From the NCBI RefSeq assembly GCF_005491205.1, contig NZ_CP028035.1:248001-312000 (forward strand): DNA of 64,000 nt, in the 5' to 3' direction. The position numbers and the translations under genes were made by a program. Shown here piece after piece: positions 10,323 to 19,723 of this stretch; position 1 is the first letter of the stretch, and every line of letters begins with the position of its first letter. The notes below the pieces were generated by a model, which ran no database searches, was not told where the DNA came from, and was given only the letters and a program-made list of their open reading frames with translations. Origin of the DNA: Nissabacter sp. SGAir0207. GTDB lineage: Bacteria; Pseudomonadota; Gammaproteobacteria; Enterobacterales; Enterobacteriaceae.

Positions 10323-12881
10323 TCAGAACAGTTCGTGCGTCTGGCCGTTGTCCGTCAGCGTGGTGCCGACATCATGCACGGCATGTTCCGTTGGCTGGGT
10401 GCCGTCGATGAAGTACTCCGGGCGGCTGCCCGCACCGCCATCCGCCAGCTTGCCGGTGCGTTTGTCGATGGTGACGCTGACAATGCCCGGCGGCGGCGCA
10501 AGCGGCTGCTCAGGCATCCCTTCCAGTGCCGTCTTCATATACTCATCCCACGCCGGCTGGGCGCTCTTCGCGCCGCCTTCGGCCCCGGCAATCTGGTCCG
10601 GGATCGCGCCAGAGGCGGAGCTGCGGCCCAGATCGCGGCGATGGTCATCGAAACCAATCCACACCGAGGTGACGGTCTCTGGGCCATAGCCGGAGAACCA
10701 CGCATCTTTCGAGCTGTTGGTGGTGCCGGTTTTGCCGCCGATGTCATGGCGCTGCAAATCGCGGCCTGCCCGCCAACCGGTGCCCATCCAGCCCGGCTCG
10801 CCGAAGATGTTGCTGTTCAGCGCGTCATGGATCAGGAATGCCAGCGGCGTGCTGATCACATGCGGGGCGGACTGCTGGCCCGCATCTGGCGCGCTCTGGC
10901 CGGGGCTAACCTGCTCCAGCTGCGGCATCGGCACGGTGGCGTTCGCGTTCGGCGACTGCGACACCGCCACGTTCTCCACGTTGTCATCCGACAGCACCGC
11001 CGAGCGCTGCGTATCGCCGTAGATCACCGGCAGGTTGCAGGTCGGGCAGGCCACTTTCGGCTTGACCTCAAACACGGTGTTGCCGCCCATGTCCTCGATC
11101 TTGCTGATGAAGTAAGGGTCGACCAGGAAACCGCCGTTGGCGATCACCGCGTAGCCGCGCACCAGTTGCAGCGGGGTGAAGGAGGCGGAACCGAGCGCCA
11201 GCGACTCCGAGTGCACGATGTTCTGCGCCGGGAAGCCAAAGCGTTGCAGGTACTCGGCCGCGTAGTCCACGCCCATCGCGCGCATCGCACGCACCATCAC
11301 CACGTTCTTCGACTGCCCCAACCCCTGACGCAGGCGGATCGGGCCGTCATAGACCGGCGGGGAGTTCTTCGGCCGCCAATCGGTGCCAGCGCCCGCATCC
11401 CAGCGTGAGATTGGCAGGTCATTGAGGATGGTCGCCAGGGTCAGGCCCTTGTCCATCGCCGCGGTATAGAGGAACGGCTTGATGTTCGAGCCGACCTGGC
11501 GCAGCGCCTGCGTGGCACGGTTGAACTTGCTCTGATTGAAGTCAAAGCCGCCCACCAGCGCCTTGACCGCGCCGTCCGCCGGGTTGAGGGAGACCAGCGC
11601 GGAGTTGACGTCCGGCACCTGTGCCAGCCACCACGCCTCATCCACCTTGCGTACCCAGATCTGCTGGCCAGCTTGCAGCACATCGGTCGCGCGTTTCGGC
11701 GTCGGCCCCTGCACATTGTCGGACTTGAAGGCGCGCGCCCAGCGGATGCCGGCCATCGGCAGCGTGATGCTGTCGCCGTTCGCCATCAGCGCCGTGGCCT
11801 GATCCGCCTGCGCCGCCGTCACCACCGCCGGGAACAGCGGGCCGTATACCGGCAGGCTCTTCAGCGAATCGAGGATGCGCTTCTGCTCCCAGGCTGGCTC
11901 GCCGGTGCGCCACAGCACATTGGCCGGGCCGCGGTAGCCGTGGCGCATGTCATAGGCCAGCACGTTGTTACGCACCGCCTCCTGCGCCGCCAGCTGGTTC
12001 TTCTTGGTAATGGTGGTGTAGACCTTGTAGCCATCGTTGTAGGCGTTCTCGCCATAGCGATGCACCATCTCCTGACGCACCATCTCCGTCAGGTAGGGGG
12101 CGGAGAAAGCAATGGTTGGCGCATGGTAATCCGCCTCCAGCGTCTCGCCGCGCGCCTGCTGGTACTGTTGCTGGGTGATGTAGTTCTCATCCAGCATCCG
12201 CGCCAGCACCACGTTGCGGCGCGCCAACGCCCGGTCATGGGAGTAGAGCGGGTTGAAGGTGGAGGGCGCTTTCGGCAGGCCAGCGATCACCGCCATCTCA
12301 CCGAGCGTCAGTTGGCTGACCTCTTTGCCGAAATAGACGTGCGCCGCCGCCCCCACGCCATAGGCACGGTAACCGAGGTAGATCTTGTTGAGGTACAGCT
12401 CCAGGATCTCATCCTTGGTCAGCAGTTGCTCAATGCGGATCGCCAGGAACGCTTCCTTAATCTTACGCATCAGGGTGCGTTCTGGACTCAGGAAGAAGTT
12501 ACGCGCCAGCTGCTGGGTAATGGTACTCGCCCCCTGCGACGCATGGCCGGAGACCAGCGCCACCGAGGCGGCACGAATGATGCCAACCGGATCGACGCCG
12601 TGGTGCTCATAGAAACGGCTGTCTTCCGTGGCAATAAAGGCATGCACCATCTCCGGCGGGATCTGGCTAAGGGTCAGCGGGATACGGCGCTTCTCACCAT
12701 ACTGGGCGATCAGATCACCCTCCGCGCTGTAGACCTGCATCGGGGTCTGGAGGCGCACATCTTTCAGGGTCGCCACATCCGGCAACTGCGGCTCAATGTA
12801 CTTGTACAAGCCGTAGATCGAGGCGGCTCCCAGCACAATGCAACACATTGCAAGGATTAAAAAATACTTTACGAACTTCAC
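10323..12881 (-). CDS. mrcA: Penicillin-binding protein 1A (bifunctional peptidoglycan synthase)
   Basis: Class A PBP that polymerises glycan strands and crosslinks peptides in the periplasm. Membrane anchor at about 5-27; GT51 glycosyltransferase with catalytic-region motif ATEDSRFYEHHG (84-95) and GASTITQQ (117-124); transpeptidase with SNIK (nucleophile S465) and, later, the KTGTTNSS box. It is 852 aa; E. coli PBP1a is 850. Divergent from the hof operon, as in other enterobacteria. Confidence 0.98.
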   Translation of the reverse strand: MKFVKYFLILAMCCIVLGAASIYGLYKYIEPQLPDVATLKDVRLQTPMQVYSAEGDLIAQYGEKRRIPLTLSQIPPEMVHAFIATEDSRFYEHHGVDPVGIIRAASVALVSGHASQGASTITQQLARNFFLSPERTLMRKIKEAFLAIRIEQLLTKDEILELYLNKIYLGYRAYGVGAAAHVYFGKEVSQLTLGEMAVIAGLPKAPSTFNPLYSHDRALARRNVVLARMLDENYITQQQYQQARGETLEADYHAPTIAFSAPYLTEMVRQEMVHRYGENAYNDGYKVYTTITKKNQLAAQEAVRNNVLAYDMRHGYRGPANVLWRTGEPAWEQKRILDSLKSLPVYGPLFPAVVTAAQADQATALMANGDSITLPMAGIRWARAFKSDNVQGPTPKRATDVLQAGQQIWVRKVDEAWWLAQVPDVNSALVSLNPADGAVKALVGGFDFNQSKFNRATQALRQVGSNIKPFLYTAAMDKGLTLATILNDLPISRWDAGAGTDWRPKNSPPVYDGPIRLRQGLGQSKNVVMVRAMRAMGVDYAAEYLQRFGFPAQNIVHSESLALGSASFTPLQLVRGYAVIANGGFLVDPYFISKIEDMGGNTVFEVKPKVACPTCNLPVIYGDTQRSAVLSDDNVENVAVSQSPNANATVPMPQLEQVSPGQSAPDAGQQSAPHVISTPLAFLIHDALNSNIFGEPGWMGTGWRAGRDLQRHDIGGKTGTTNSSKDAWFSGYGPETVTSVWIGFDDHRRDLGRSSASGAIPDQIAGAEGGAKSAQPAWDEYMKTALEGMPEQPLAPPPGIVSVTIDKRTGKLADGGAGSRPEYFIDGTQPTEHAVHDVGTTLTDNGQTHELF

Positions 12882-13000
12882 CTTAGATTTCCCACTTAAT
12901 GTCGTTTGGGCAGTTTATAAACAATCGCGGCGTAGTATAAAGGCAACCCCAGATGATGGATACGTTCTTTTGTTAAAGGGGATTAAGGAGAGGGATCGCA

Positions 13001-13816
13001 ATGGCCGGGGAGAGATGGCAAATCGGATTGGATATCCAGCCGCATGGCTGGTACGCGCTGGCCGTGGTGCCGCGCCGCCGTGGCTGGCAAGTAAAGGGGT
13101 GTTGGCAGCAGGCATTGCCGGGGGAGGACGCACCCGGCGGGCTACCGGCCACGGCACCACTGGTGGCGAGTTTGCGCCGCTGGCGGCAGGCGTTGCCGCG
13201 GCGCTATTCGCTGCGTCTGGCACTGCCAGCAGAACGGGTGCTGCAACGCATCCTGCCTGCGCCAGATGCCCAGTTGCGGGCGCCATATCGTGAAACCTTT
13301 CTGCTTAATCAAGCGGCGAAACAGTTCCCACTGGCACGCGAGGCACTGGCGCTGGACTACCGCAGCCCCTCCTCCCAGCCGCAGCAGGTGGTGGTGACCG
13401 CCGCGCCACAGGTTGACGTAGCGGCCTGGCTGGAGGTGATGGCCGCGTCCGGTCTGGCGGTGGAGGTGCTGGAGATCGCGCCCTGTGCGCTACAGGCCAG
13501 CGCCCGGCTGGCGGGTCTGTCCGCCGGGCACGTATTGGTTCACCGGTTTTGGCATGGCTGGCTATGGGTCGCACCGTGCAGCCAGCCCTGCCAGTTTGGC
13601 GTTGCGGCAACGGATACCCGATTGGAAACGCTGCTGCCCGCGGCACTGCATGGCGCACCGGTGGCCCTCTCCAGCGTGCTCGGCGAGGCGCCGCCGGGTG
13701 TGCAGGCGTGGTCACCCTTGGCGACGTTGCCGGAGGCCACACTGCCTACCGGCACGCCCGCGGCGGCCTTTGTGCTCGCCGTCGGGTTGGCAGTGCGCCC
13801 GGAGGATCGCCCTTGA
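13001..13816 (+). CDS. hofM: HofM, PilM-like pilus/DNA-uptake assembly protein
   Basis: First gene of the hofMNOPQ operon, related to competence/type IV pilus pilMNOPQ; needed in E. coli for using DNA as a nutrient. The protein is 271 aa (E. coli 259) with an actin-like fold start (WQIGLDIQPHGWYALAV) but a degenerate nucleotide-binding pattern. An AAGGAG ribosome site lies 10 bases before the ATG. Its stop overlaps the hofN start (TGATG). Confidence 0.88.
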   Translation: MAGERWQIGLDIQPHGWYALAVVPRRRGWQVKGCWQQALPGEDAPGGLPATAPLVASLRRWRQALPRRYSLRLALPAERVLQRILPAPDAQLRAPYRETFLLNQAAKQFPLAREALALDYRSPSSQPQQVVVTAAPQVDVAAWLEVMAASGLAVEVLEIAPCALQASARLAGLSAGHVLVHRFWHGWLWVAPCSQPCQFGVAATDTRLETLLPAALHGAPVALSSVLGEAPPGVQAWSPLATLPEATLPTGTPAAAFVLAVGLAVRPEDRP

Positions 13817-14469
13817 TGCAGGTGAACCTGTTGCCGTGGCGGCAACGGCAGCGGCAGGTGGCCCTGCGCCGGATGGCCGCAGCGGGCATGGCAGCGGCGC
13901 TGGCGTGCCTGATCGCCATGTTGGTCGCGTGGCAGGCGCTGCACCAGCAGACGCGGCACGCCCTTGAGCGGCAAGAGGCCGCCGCCAGCCAACTGCGCCA
14001 GCTCACCGCCCATTACACGGCACGGCAGGCGCTGGTCACGGCATTCCGGCAACAGGCGGAGAGTGCTCGTCGGGCCGCGTTGCAGCGGCAGGCTGGGCGT
14101 CGCTATGTGCGATTGCTACAGGAGCTGGAGACAATGCTGCCGCCGGACGTCTGGCTGGTTGTCTGGCAGGAGCAGGGCGATGCCCTTCGCTGGCAGGGGC
14201 GCAGCCGACACTATGAACCGGTGATGCAGTTTGTTGCGGCCCTGCGCCAGAGCCATGAAGTCCATGAGGTTCGCGTATTGGCGGTGCATCAGCAGCCGGA
14301 TGGGCTGCTCCACTTTGATCTACAGGCCACCTGGAGGCCGGAAAATGTCCCTTTCTCTTCCCACCCTGATGGCGTGGCACGCCCTGTCGCCCCGGCGGCA
14401 GGCGCTCATCCTCTTCCTGCTAGTAATGCTATTAACGAGCATCGCGGGCCGGGCCGTGCTGTGGCCTGA
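13816..14469 (+). CDS. hofN: HofN, PilN-like inner-membrane assembly protein
   Basis: Starts by TGATG overlap with hofM and with the PilN-type N-terminus MQVNLLPWRQ, followed by a membrane segment (about 21-42) and a coiled-coil/ferredoxin-like region up to about 170. E. coli HofN is about 179 aa; here the frame stays open for 217 aa and the last ~40 residues overlap hofO by 125 bases. That tail is low-complexity Pro/Ala/His and may be an artefact of stop-codon loss. Confidence 0.82.
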   Translation: MQVNLLPWRQRQRQVALRRMAAAGMAAALACLIAMLVAWQALHQQTRHALERQEAAASQLRQLTAHYTARQALVTAFRQQAESARRAALQRQAGRRYVRLLQELETMLPPDVWLVVWQEQGDALRWQGRSRHYEPVMQFVAALRQSHEVHEVRVLAVHQQPDGLLHFDLQATWRPENVPFSSHPDGVARPVAPAAGAHPLPASNAINEHRGPGRAVA

Positions 14470-14863
14470 GTGGCGGCAGCAACAGGCGGCGCGGCAGGCG
14501 CTGGCTGAGAGCCAACAGGCGATGGCTCGCCAGCAGGCTGGGCTGGCGGCATTGCCAGCGGAAACGCTGTTGAACAGCGCCACCCTGCTGCTGGCAGCCA
14601 TCGCGGAACCGGCGCAGCCCGCCAGCGATCCGGCGGCATGGCTGGCCGGGCCATTGCGGCAGTCAGGCAGCACGCTGCTGCACTGGGAGCCTGACGGCAT
14701 GGCCGGGCGCTGGAATCTGGCGCTACGTGCCCGCTATGACGGCCTGAAACAGATGCTTGAGGCGCTGGCGGCGTGGCCGCCAGCCGAGGTCGGGGCGCTG
14801 ACGCTGGAAGCGACGGCCAGCGGGCTGGAGGCGCGACTGCTGATCGCCATTAAGGAGGCATGA
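14345..14863 (+). CDS. hofO: HofO, PilO-like inner-membrane assembly protein
   Basis: 172-aa bitopic membrane protein: short cytoplasmic start (MSLSLPTLMAWHALSPRRQ), membrane segment at about 20-38, then a coiled coil and a small periplasmic domain. E. coli HofO is about 146 aa. I chose 14345 because the upstream part of the open frame is the hofN shadow. Position between hofN and hofP supports the call more than sequence similarity does. Confidence 0.8.
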   Translation: MSLSLPTLMAWHALSPRRQALILFLLVMLLTSIAGRAVLWPEWRQQQAARQALAESQQAMARQQAGLAALPAETLLNSATLLLAAIAEPAQPASDPAAWLAGPLRQSGSTLLHWEPDGMAGRWNLALRARYDGLKQMLEALAAWPPAEVGALTLEATASGLEARLLIAIKEA

Positions 14864-15217
14864 ATGGCATGGCAAACATGGGCGGCCGGGCTGGGTGCGC
14901 TGGCGCTGATCTGCACCCCGGCGCTGGCCGGGCGCGACCCCTTTGCACCACCGGCGGAGCCAGCCTGCGCCGACAGCGCGCACTGGCACCCTGGCGGCAT
15001 CCTGGGTGATCCGGCACGCCGCGATGGCTGGCTGCGAGACGCCAACGGCCGTTGGCTACGGGCCACGCCGGGCCAGCCGCTCGGGCAGGGTTGGCGCACC
15101 GAGGCGGTCACTGAAGACCATATCCGGCTGGCGGCGGAGGGCGAGGCGTGCAAGGGCCGCCCGCCGGTGCTGCTGTGGCTGGTTCCTGTTAAGGCTAATA
15201 ATGATAAGGAGATCTGA
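14864..15217 (+). CDS. hofP: HofP, PilP-like periplasmic/lipid-anchored linker
   Basis: A 117-aa secreted protein. A signal sequence runs to about residue 23 (ALA before GRDPFAPP), and the RDPFxPP motif is typical of PilP/HofP proteins that contact the secretin. Starts directly after the hofO stop, with an AAGGAGG ribosome site inside hofO. No lipobox cysteine is seen. The stop overlaps the hofQ start (TGATG). Confidence 0.83.
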   Translation: MAWQTWAAGLGALALICTPALAGRDPFAPPAEPACADSAHWHPGGILGDPARRDGWLRDANGRWLRATPGQPLGQGWRTEAVTEDHIRLAAEGEACKGRPPVLLWLVPVKANNDKEI

Positions 15218-16536
15218 TGCAACGAAGAGCGAATGCGGCAGGGCGGCCATGTCTGGCGCGCCAACTGGCTGGCTGGCGAAGGGCAGGGTGCAGCGCGCTG
15301 TGTGGCCTGCTGCTGGCAAGTATGTCGGTAGAGGCGGGTGCATCTTCGGCACCGCTGGATCTGACGTTCCATGACGCGCCTATCAGCGTGGTGTTGCAGG
15401 CGCTGGCGGATCACCAGCAGCTCAATCTGGTGCTGGCACCCGGCGTCACCGGGGCGCTGTCACTGCGCCTGAAAGGGGTGCCTTGGGAGAAGGCGCTGGC
15501 GCTGGTGCTCAAGATGGGCAAGCTCAGCCAGACGCGTGACGGCAACGTGCTGATGATCTTCCCACAGAGTGAGCTGGCGGAGAGTCAGCAACAGCAGCGC
15601 GAGGCGCAGCAACGCCAGGAGGAGAGCGCGCCGCTTGGCGCACTCAACGTGATGCTGGAGAACGCCGAGGCATCGGAGGTGGCCGCCAGCCTGAATGCCC
15701 AGCGCGCCACCCTGCTGTCGCCGCGCGGCAGCATCGTGACGGACGCGCGCACCAATTCGCTGCTGATCCATGACAGCGAGGCACGGCTGGCGGCGTTATC
15801 CGACTGGATCAAGGCGCTCGACCACCCGTTGCAGCAGGTGCAACTGACCGCGCATATTGTCACCATCAGCGATGAGAGCCTACGCGAGCTGGGCGTCACC
15901 TGGGGGTTGGGGGCTGCCGAAGGGGCGGCCACCCACTTCCGCCTGAACAACTTTTCGGTTGGCCTACCGGTGGCAGAGGGCACGGCTGCCGCCGGTTTCA
16001 CTCTGGCGCGCATCGACGGGCGGCTGCTTGACCTGGAGTTGAGCGCCCTGCAACAGGAGAATCAGGTGGAGATCATCGCCAGCCCGCGTTTGCTCACCGC
16101 CCACCAGCAGACCGCCAGCATCAAGCAGGGCACTGAGATCCCCTATCAGGTCTCCAGTGGGGCGAGTGGTTCCACCTCCATTGAGTTCAAGGAGGCGGTG
16201 CTGGGCATGGAGGTAACACCCAAGATCCAGCGCAGCGGCAAGATCACGCTCAACCTGATCCTGACCCAGAATATGCCGGGCCGTACCCTCAAGCAGGCGG
16301 AGGGGGAGGCGCTGGCGATAGACAAGCAGGAGATCAAGACCCAGGTGACCGTAGCGAACGGCGAGACCGTGGTGCTGGGGGGTATTTTTCAGCAACATCA
16401 TGAAAAGACGAGGGATAGCGTGCCGGGGCTGGGCGATATCCCGTGGGTGGGCGCGCTCTTTGCCCACGACCACAAAAAGCAGCGCCGCCATCAGCTGGTG
16501 ATTTTTGTCACCCCCACGCTGATGGGTTCCACCTGA
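15217..16536 (+). CDS. hofQ: HofQ, outer-membrane secretin for DNA uptake
   Basis: 439-aa secretin (E. coli 412). Signal peptide in the first ~45 residues, an STN-like N0 domain (DAPISVVLQALADHQQLN), N1 domain, and a C-terminal secretin domain with the family signature VPGLGDIPWVGALF and closing strand HQLVIFVTPTL. Would form the channel for imported DNA. Last gene of hofMNOPQ; the pilin, ATPase and prepilin peptidase partners are not in the operon. Confidence 0.92.
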   Translation: MQRRANAAGRPCLARQLAGWRRAGCSALCGLLLASMSVEAGASSAPLDLTFHDAPISVVLQALADHQQLNLVLAPGVTGALSLRLKGVPWEKALALVLKMGKLSQTRDGNVLMIFPQSELAESQQQQREAQQRQEESAPLGALNVMLENAEASEVAASLNAQRATLLSPRGSIVTDARTNSLLIHDSEARLAALSDWIKALDHPLQQVQLTAHIVTISDESLRELGVTWGLGAAEGAATHFRLNNFSVGLPVAEGTAAAGFTLARIDGRLLDLELSALQQENQVEIIASPRLLTAHQQTASIKQGTEIPYQVSSGASGSTSIEFKEAVLGMEVTPKIQRSGKITLNLILTQNMPGRTLKQAEGEALAIDKQEIKTQVTVANGETVVLGGIFQQHHEKTRDSVPGLGDIPWVGALFAHDHKKQRRHQLVIFVTPTLMGST

Positions 16537-16900
16537 ATGTTGGAGGGGTCGGGGAGGGGGATGCGGCCTGTTGCGCATTTCGGGGGCAATCACCCGCAGG
16601 TTGTGCAACTTTTTGTGTCGGTAAAGAGATCTGCGTTTGACGCTGCCATCGATTTAGCATACAAGGGTTACCGAATTGCGCACCGAGATTCTTACCCAAC
16701 GCGAAATGCCGATAAAAACGTACGGTTTCCCTCCTGCGGCACAGTAGCGATTTATTCGGTTGCCAAACTACCAAGAGTGTTGAGATAATTTTTCGTCTGA
16801 TCTCGCACTATCGCTCATGAGGTTTCAGTTTAGGTCCCGCCGCTGATTTGATTGGCGGGGCGGGTTAACATTAACGAATGTCTTAGTAATACCGAAAAAC
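16537..16900. other. hofQ-aroK intergenic region
   Basis: 364 bases without a gene. It contains a sigma-70 promoter candidate (annotated separately) and, closer to aroK, a CCCGCC ... GGCGGG inverted repeat in the leader (about 16836-16859). No terminator with a U-run was seen behind hofQ. Confidence 0.5.
16760..16789 (+). promoter_or_regulatory. Candidate sigma-70 promoter for the aroK superoperon
   Basis: TTGCCA (16760-16765) and GATAAT (16784-16789) with an 18-base spacer, about 110 bases before aroK. Good matches at both boxes; the only convincing candidate in this gap. Confidence 0.5.
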
Positions 16901-17422
16901 ATGGCAGAGAAACGCAATATCTTTCTGGTTGGGCCTATGGGTGCCGGCAAAAGCACTATTGGCCGTCAGTTAGCTCAGCAACTCAATATGGAGTTTTTCG
17001 ACTCCGATCAAGAAATTGAGCGACGTACCGGGGCCGATGTAGGCTGGGTATTCGACGTGGAAGGCGAAGAAGGTTTCCGCGATCGCGAAGAAAAAATCAT
17101 TAATGAGTTAACGGAAAAACAGGGCATTGTGCTGGCGACAGGCGGGGGTTCGGTGAAATCACGTGAAACCCGTAACCGTTTGTCCGCGCGCGGCGTTGTG
17201 GTCTATCTCGAAACCACCATTGAAAAGCAGCTTGCCCGCACCCAGCGTGATAAAAAGCGCCCGCTGCTGCAAGTGGATGCACCCCCGCGTGAAGTGCTTG
17301 AAGCCCTGGCTAAAGAGCGCAACCCGCTGTATGAAGAGATTGCTGACGTTACCATCCGCACTGATGATCAGAGCGCCAAAGTAGTGGCCAACCAGATCAT
17401 CAACATGCTGGAAAGCAATTAA
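16901..17422 (+). CDS. aroK: Shikimate kinase I
   Basis: Phosphorylates shikimate at O3 in the chorismate pathway. 173 aa, the same as E. coli. P-loop GPMGAGKS (11-18), shikimate-binding D34/D36 (FFDSDQEIE), R60 and the GGG loop (81-83), then the lid (RDKKRPLL). First gene of the aroK-aroB-damX-dam-rpe-gph-trpS superoperon. Confidence 0.98.
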   Translation: MAEKRNIFLVGPMGAGKSTIGRQLAQQLNMEFFDSDQEIERRTGADVGWVFDVEGEEGFRDREEKIINELTEKQGIVLATGGGSVKSRETRNRLSARGVVVYLETTIEKQLARTQRDKKRPLLQVDAPPREVLEALAKERNPLYEEIADVTIRTDDQSAKVVANQIINMLESN

Positions 17423-17492
17423 TTCGCTTCCTCTTCCGTCCGAGGGTAAAGGTTAACCGCAGGTACAGGTCAAAAAGGTCACTGAGCGCGAC

Positions 17493-18581
17493 ATGGAGAA
17501 GATTACCGTAACGTTAGGGGATCGCAGTTATCCCATCACGATTGCCGCCGGATTGTTCAACGATCCGGCTTCTTTTATCCCGCTGAAAGCCGGTGAGCAG
17601 GCCATGCTGGTGACCAACCAGACGCTGGCGCCGATCTATTTGGATCGCGTTCGCGGCGTGCTGGAACAGGCGGGCGTACGGGTTGACCAGGTGATCCTGC
17701 CGGATGGCGAGCAGTACAAGTCACTGGCTGTCATGGAGCAGGTCTTCTCCGCGCTGCTTGAAAAGCCGCACGGGCGCGACACCACGCTGATTGCCCTCGG
17801 TGGCGGCGTGATTGGCGACCTGACCGGTTTTGCCGCCGCCTGCTACCAGCGCGGTGTGCGCTTTATCCAGGTGCCGACCACGCTGTTGGCGCAGGTTGAC
17901 TCCTCGGTCGGCGGCAAAACCGCCGTGAACCATCCCCTCGGCAAAAACATGATCGGCGCGTTCTACCAACCGGTTTCGGTGGTGGTCGATCTGGACTGCC
18001 TGCACACCCTGCCGCCGCGCGAGCTGTCGTCCGGTCTGGCGGAGGTGATTAAATATGGCGTGATCCTCGACGCCGACTTCTTTGCGTGGCTGGAGCAAAA
18101 TATCGATGCGCTGATGGCGCTGGATATGACAGCGCTGGCCTACTGCATCCGCCGTTGCTGCGAACTGAAGGCCGAAGTGGTGGCCGCCGATGAACGTGAA
18201 AGCGGGCAGCGCGCGTTGCTGAATTTGGGCCATACTTACGGCCATGCTATTGAAGCAGAAATGGGTTATGGCAATTGGCTGCATGGCGAGGCCGTGGCCG
18301 CGGGCATGATGATGGCCGCCCACACCGCACGCCGCCTCGGTCAGTTCAGCGAGACGGATGTGGCCCGCCTGCGGGCGCTGCTGCTGCGCGCTAACCTGCC
18401 GGTCACCGGCCCGCGTGAGATGCACGCCGACGCCTATCTGCCGCACATGATGCGTGACAAGAAAGTGCTGGCCGGCGAGTTGCGTCTGGTGCTGCCGACG
18501 GCCATTGGCCAGTCGGAAGTGCGCGGCGGCGTGGCGCATGACGTGGTGCTGGCATCGATTAACGACTGCCTGCCGGCCTGA
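17493..18581 (+). CDS. aroB: 3-dehydroquinate synthase
   Basis: Second step of the shikimate pathway: DAHP to 3-dehydroquinate, NAD+ and divalent-metal dependent. 362 aa, exactly the E. coli length. Visible: the DGEQYKS nucleotide segment, [13 protein letters not shown] glycine-rich loop, [13 protein letters not shown], and the metal ligands in [18 protein letters not shown] and [10 protein letters not shown]. It follows aroK by 70 bases. Confidence 0.98.
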   Translation: MEKITVTLGDRSYPITIAAGLFNDPASFIPLKAGEQAMLVTNQTLAPIYLDRVRGVLEQAGVRVDQVILPDGEQYKSLAVMEQVFSALLEKPHGRDTTLIALGGGVIGDLTGFAAACYQRGVRFIQVPTTLLAQVDSSVGGKTAVNHPLGKNMIGAFYQPVSVVVDLDCLHTLPPRELSSGLAEVIKYGVILDADFFAWLEQNIDALMALDMTALAYCIRRCCELKAEVVAADERESGQRALLNLGHTYGHAIEAEMGYGNWLHGEAVAAGMMMAAHTARRLGQFSETDVARLRALLLRANLPVTGPREMHADAYLPHMMRDKKVLAGELRLVLPTAIGQSEVRGGVAHDVVLASINDCLPA

Positions 18582-18603
18582 GCGCCATGACCCTTACCGG
18601 TAT

Positions 18604-18625
18604 GCCCGCCATTCTGGCGGGTTTC
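18604..18625 (+). terminator. Weak terminator/attenuator hairpin between aroB and damX
   Basis: CCCGCC-ATTCT-GGCGGG followed by TTTC. A short stem with only three Ts, so it likely allows read-through in the superoperon or trims 3' ends. Confidence 0.4.
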
Positions 18626-18697
18626 ATGATAACGCACACAGGTTAATCAGCCGGCCCGCCAGCGGCCAGGCTTTTACCTCTGAGTTGGAGGATGACG

Positions 18698-19642
18698 ATG
18701 GATGAGTTTAACACCGAAGACGACCTGAAACCGGATACCAGCGACCGCCGCTCCACCCGCCGGCGCTCTGCCTCCCGCTCACAAGCCCCCCGTTTTGCCA
18801 TCTCGCGCCAGCACTTGATGATTGCCATTGGCATTCTGGTGCTGGTGTTGCTGATCCTCGGCATCGGCTCCGCCCTGAAGGCCCCGACGCCGCAGGAGTC
18901 CAGCCAGCAGGCCGGCAACGCAAAAGAGATTACCTTGGGTGGCAACCCTACGGAGAATGGCAGTGCGTCGTCTGCCGCCGCCAACGCCCCGGCCAGCGGC
19001 CAGCCGCAGGACATTAGCGTGCCGCCCATTGCCTCGACCCCGACACAGGCCGAACCGGTGCAGGCCCCGGCTGACCAGCAGCGCGTCGATCTGCCGGGCA
19101 ACATGACCGATGCCCTCTCCCAGCAGCAGGATCAGGTGAATGCCGCCTCCGGTGGGATGGTGCAGGGTGGTTCTACCCTGCCGACAGATCCAGCGACGCT
19201 GGCACCTTCCGCCGTCGCCCCAGCACCGCAAGTGGCCCCGGCCAAGCCGGCCGCCACCCATAGCCGCCCGCAGAGCCATGCCGCCGCGCCGCAGAGCGCG
19301 CCAGCGAAAAGCGCCCCGGCGCGTAGCAGCAGCGCCGCTTCCGGTGGCATTGTCGCCAGCGGTGGCGCGATCCAGGGCGCGCCTGCCAGCCACTACACCT
19401 TGCAGCTGAGCAGCGCCTCCCGTTCGGATACGCTGAATGCCTTCGCACGCCAGCAGAAGCTGACCCACTACCAGGTCTACCAGACCACCCGTGACGGCAA
19501 ACCGTGGTATGTCCTGATCAGCGGCAACTATGCCTCCTCGGCGGAAGCCAAGCAGGCCATCGCCCGTCTGCCAGCGGACGTGCAAGCCAAGAAACCGTGG
19601 GTCAAGCCTGTACGCCAGGTACAGCAGGACCTGAAGAAATAA
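18698..19642 (+). CDS. damX: DamX, SPOR-domain cell-division protein
   Basis: Inner-membrane bitopic protein recruited to the septal ring by its SPOR domain. Order: short basic cytoplasmic part (1-40), one membrane segment (about 41-60), a long Pro/Ala/Gln/Ser periplasmic linker (about 62-225) and the SPOR domain (about 230-312, SHYTLQLSSASRSDTL ... PWYVLISGNYASSAEA). The second ATG is chosen because GGAGG (18687-18691) is 6 bases from it and abuts the first. At 314 aa it is much shorter than E. coli DamX (428), mainly through loss of the acidic cytoplasmic stretch and a shorter linker. Confidence 0.95.
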   Translation: MDEFNTEDDLKPDTSDRRSTRRRSASRSQAPRFAISRQHLMIAIGILVLVLLILGIGSALKAPTPQESSQQAGNAKEITLGGNPTENGSASSAAANAPASGQPQDISVPPIASTPTQAEPVQAPADQQRVDLPGNMTDALSQQQDQVNAASGGMVQGGSTLPTDPATLAPSAVAPAPQVAPAKPAATHSRPQSHAAAPQSAPAKSAPARSSSAASGGIVASGGAIQGAPASHYTLQLSSASRSDTLNAFARQQKLTHYQVYQTTRDGKPWYVLISGNYASSAEAKQAIARLPADVQAKKPWVKPVRQVQQDLKK

Positions 19643-19723
19643 ACCTTAGTTGTGCGCTGATGTGCTGTCTGAAACTAGAGTACAATCCGCGGCTCTGAAT
19701 TGTATAAGTAGCTAACCGACGGC

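Noticed and set aside
11673..12860. 395-codon frame antisense to mrcA
   Set aside because: Shadow of a conserved gene; the composition is Arg/His/Gln-rich with no motif.
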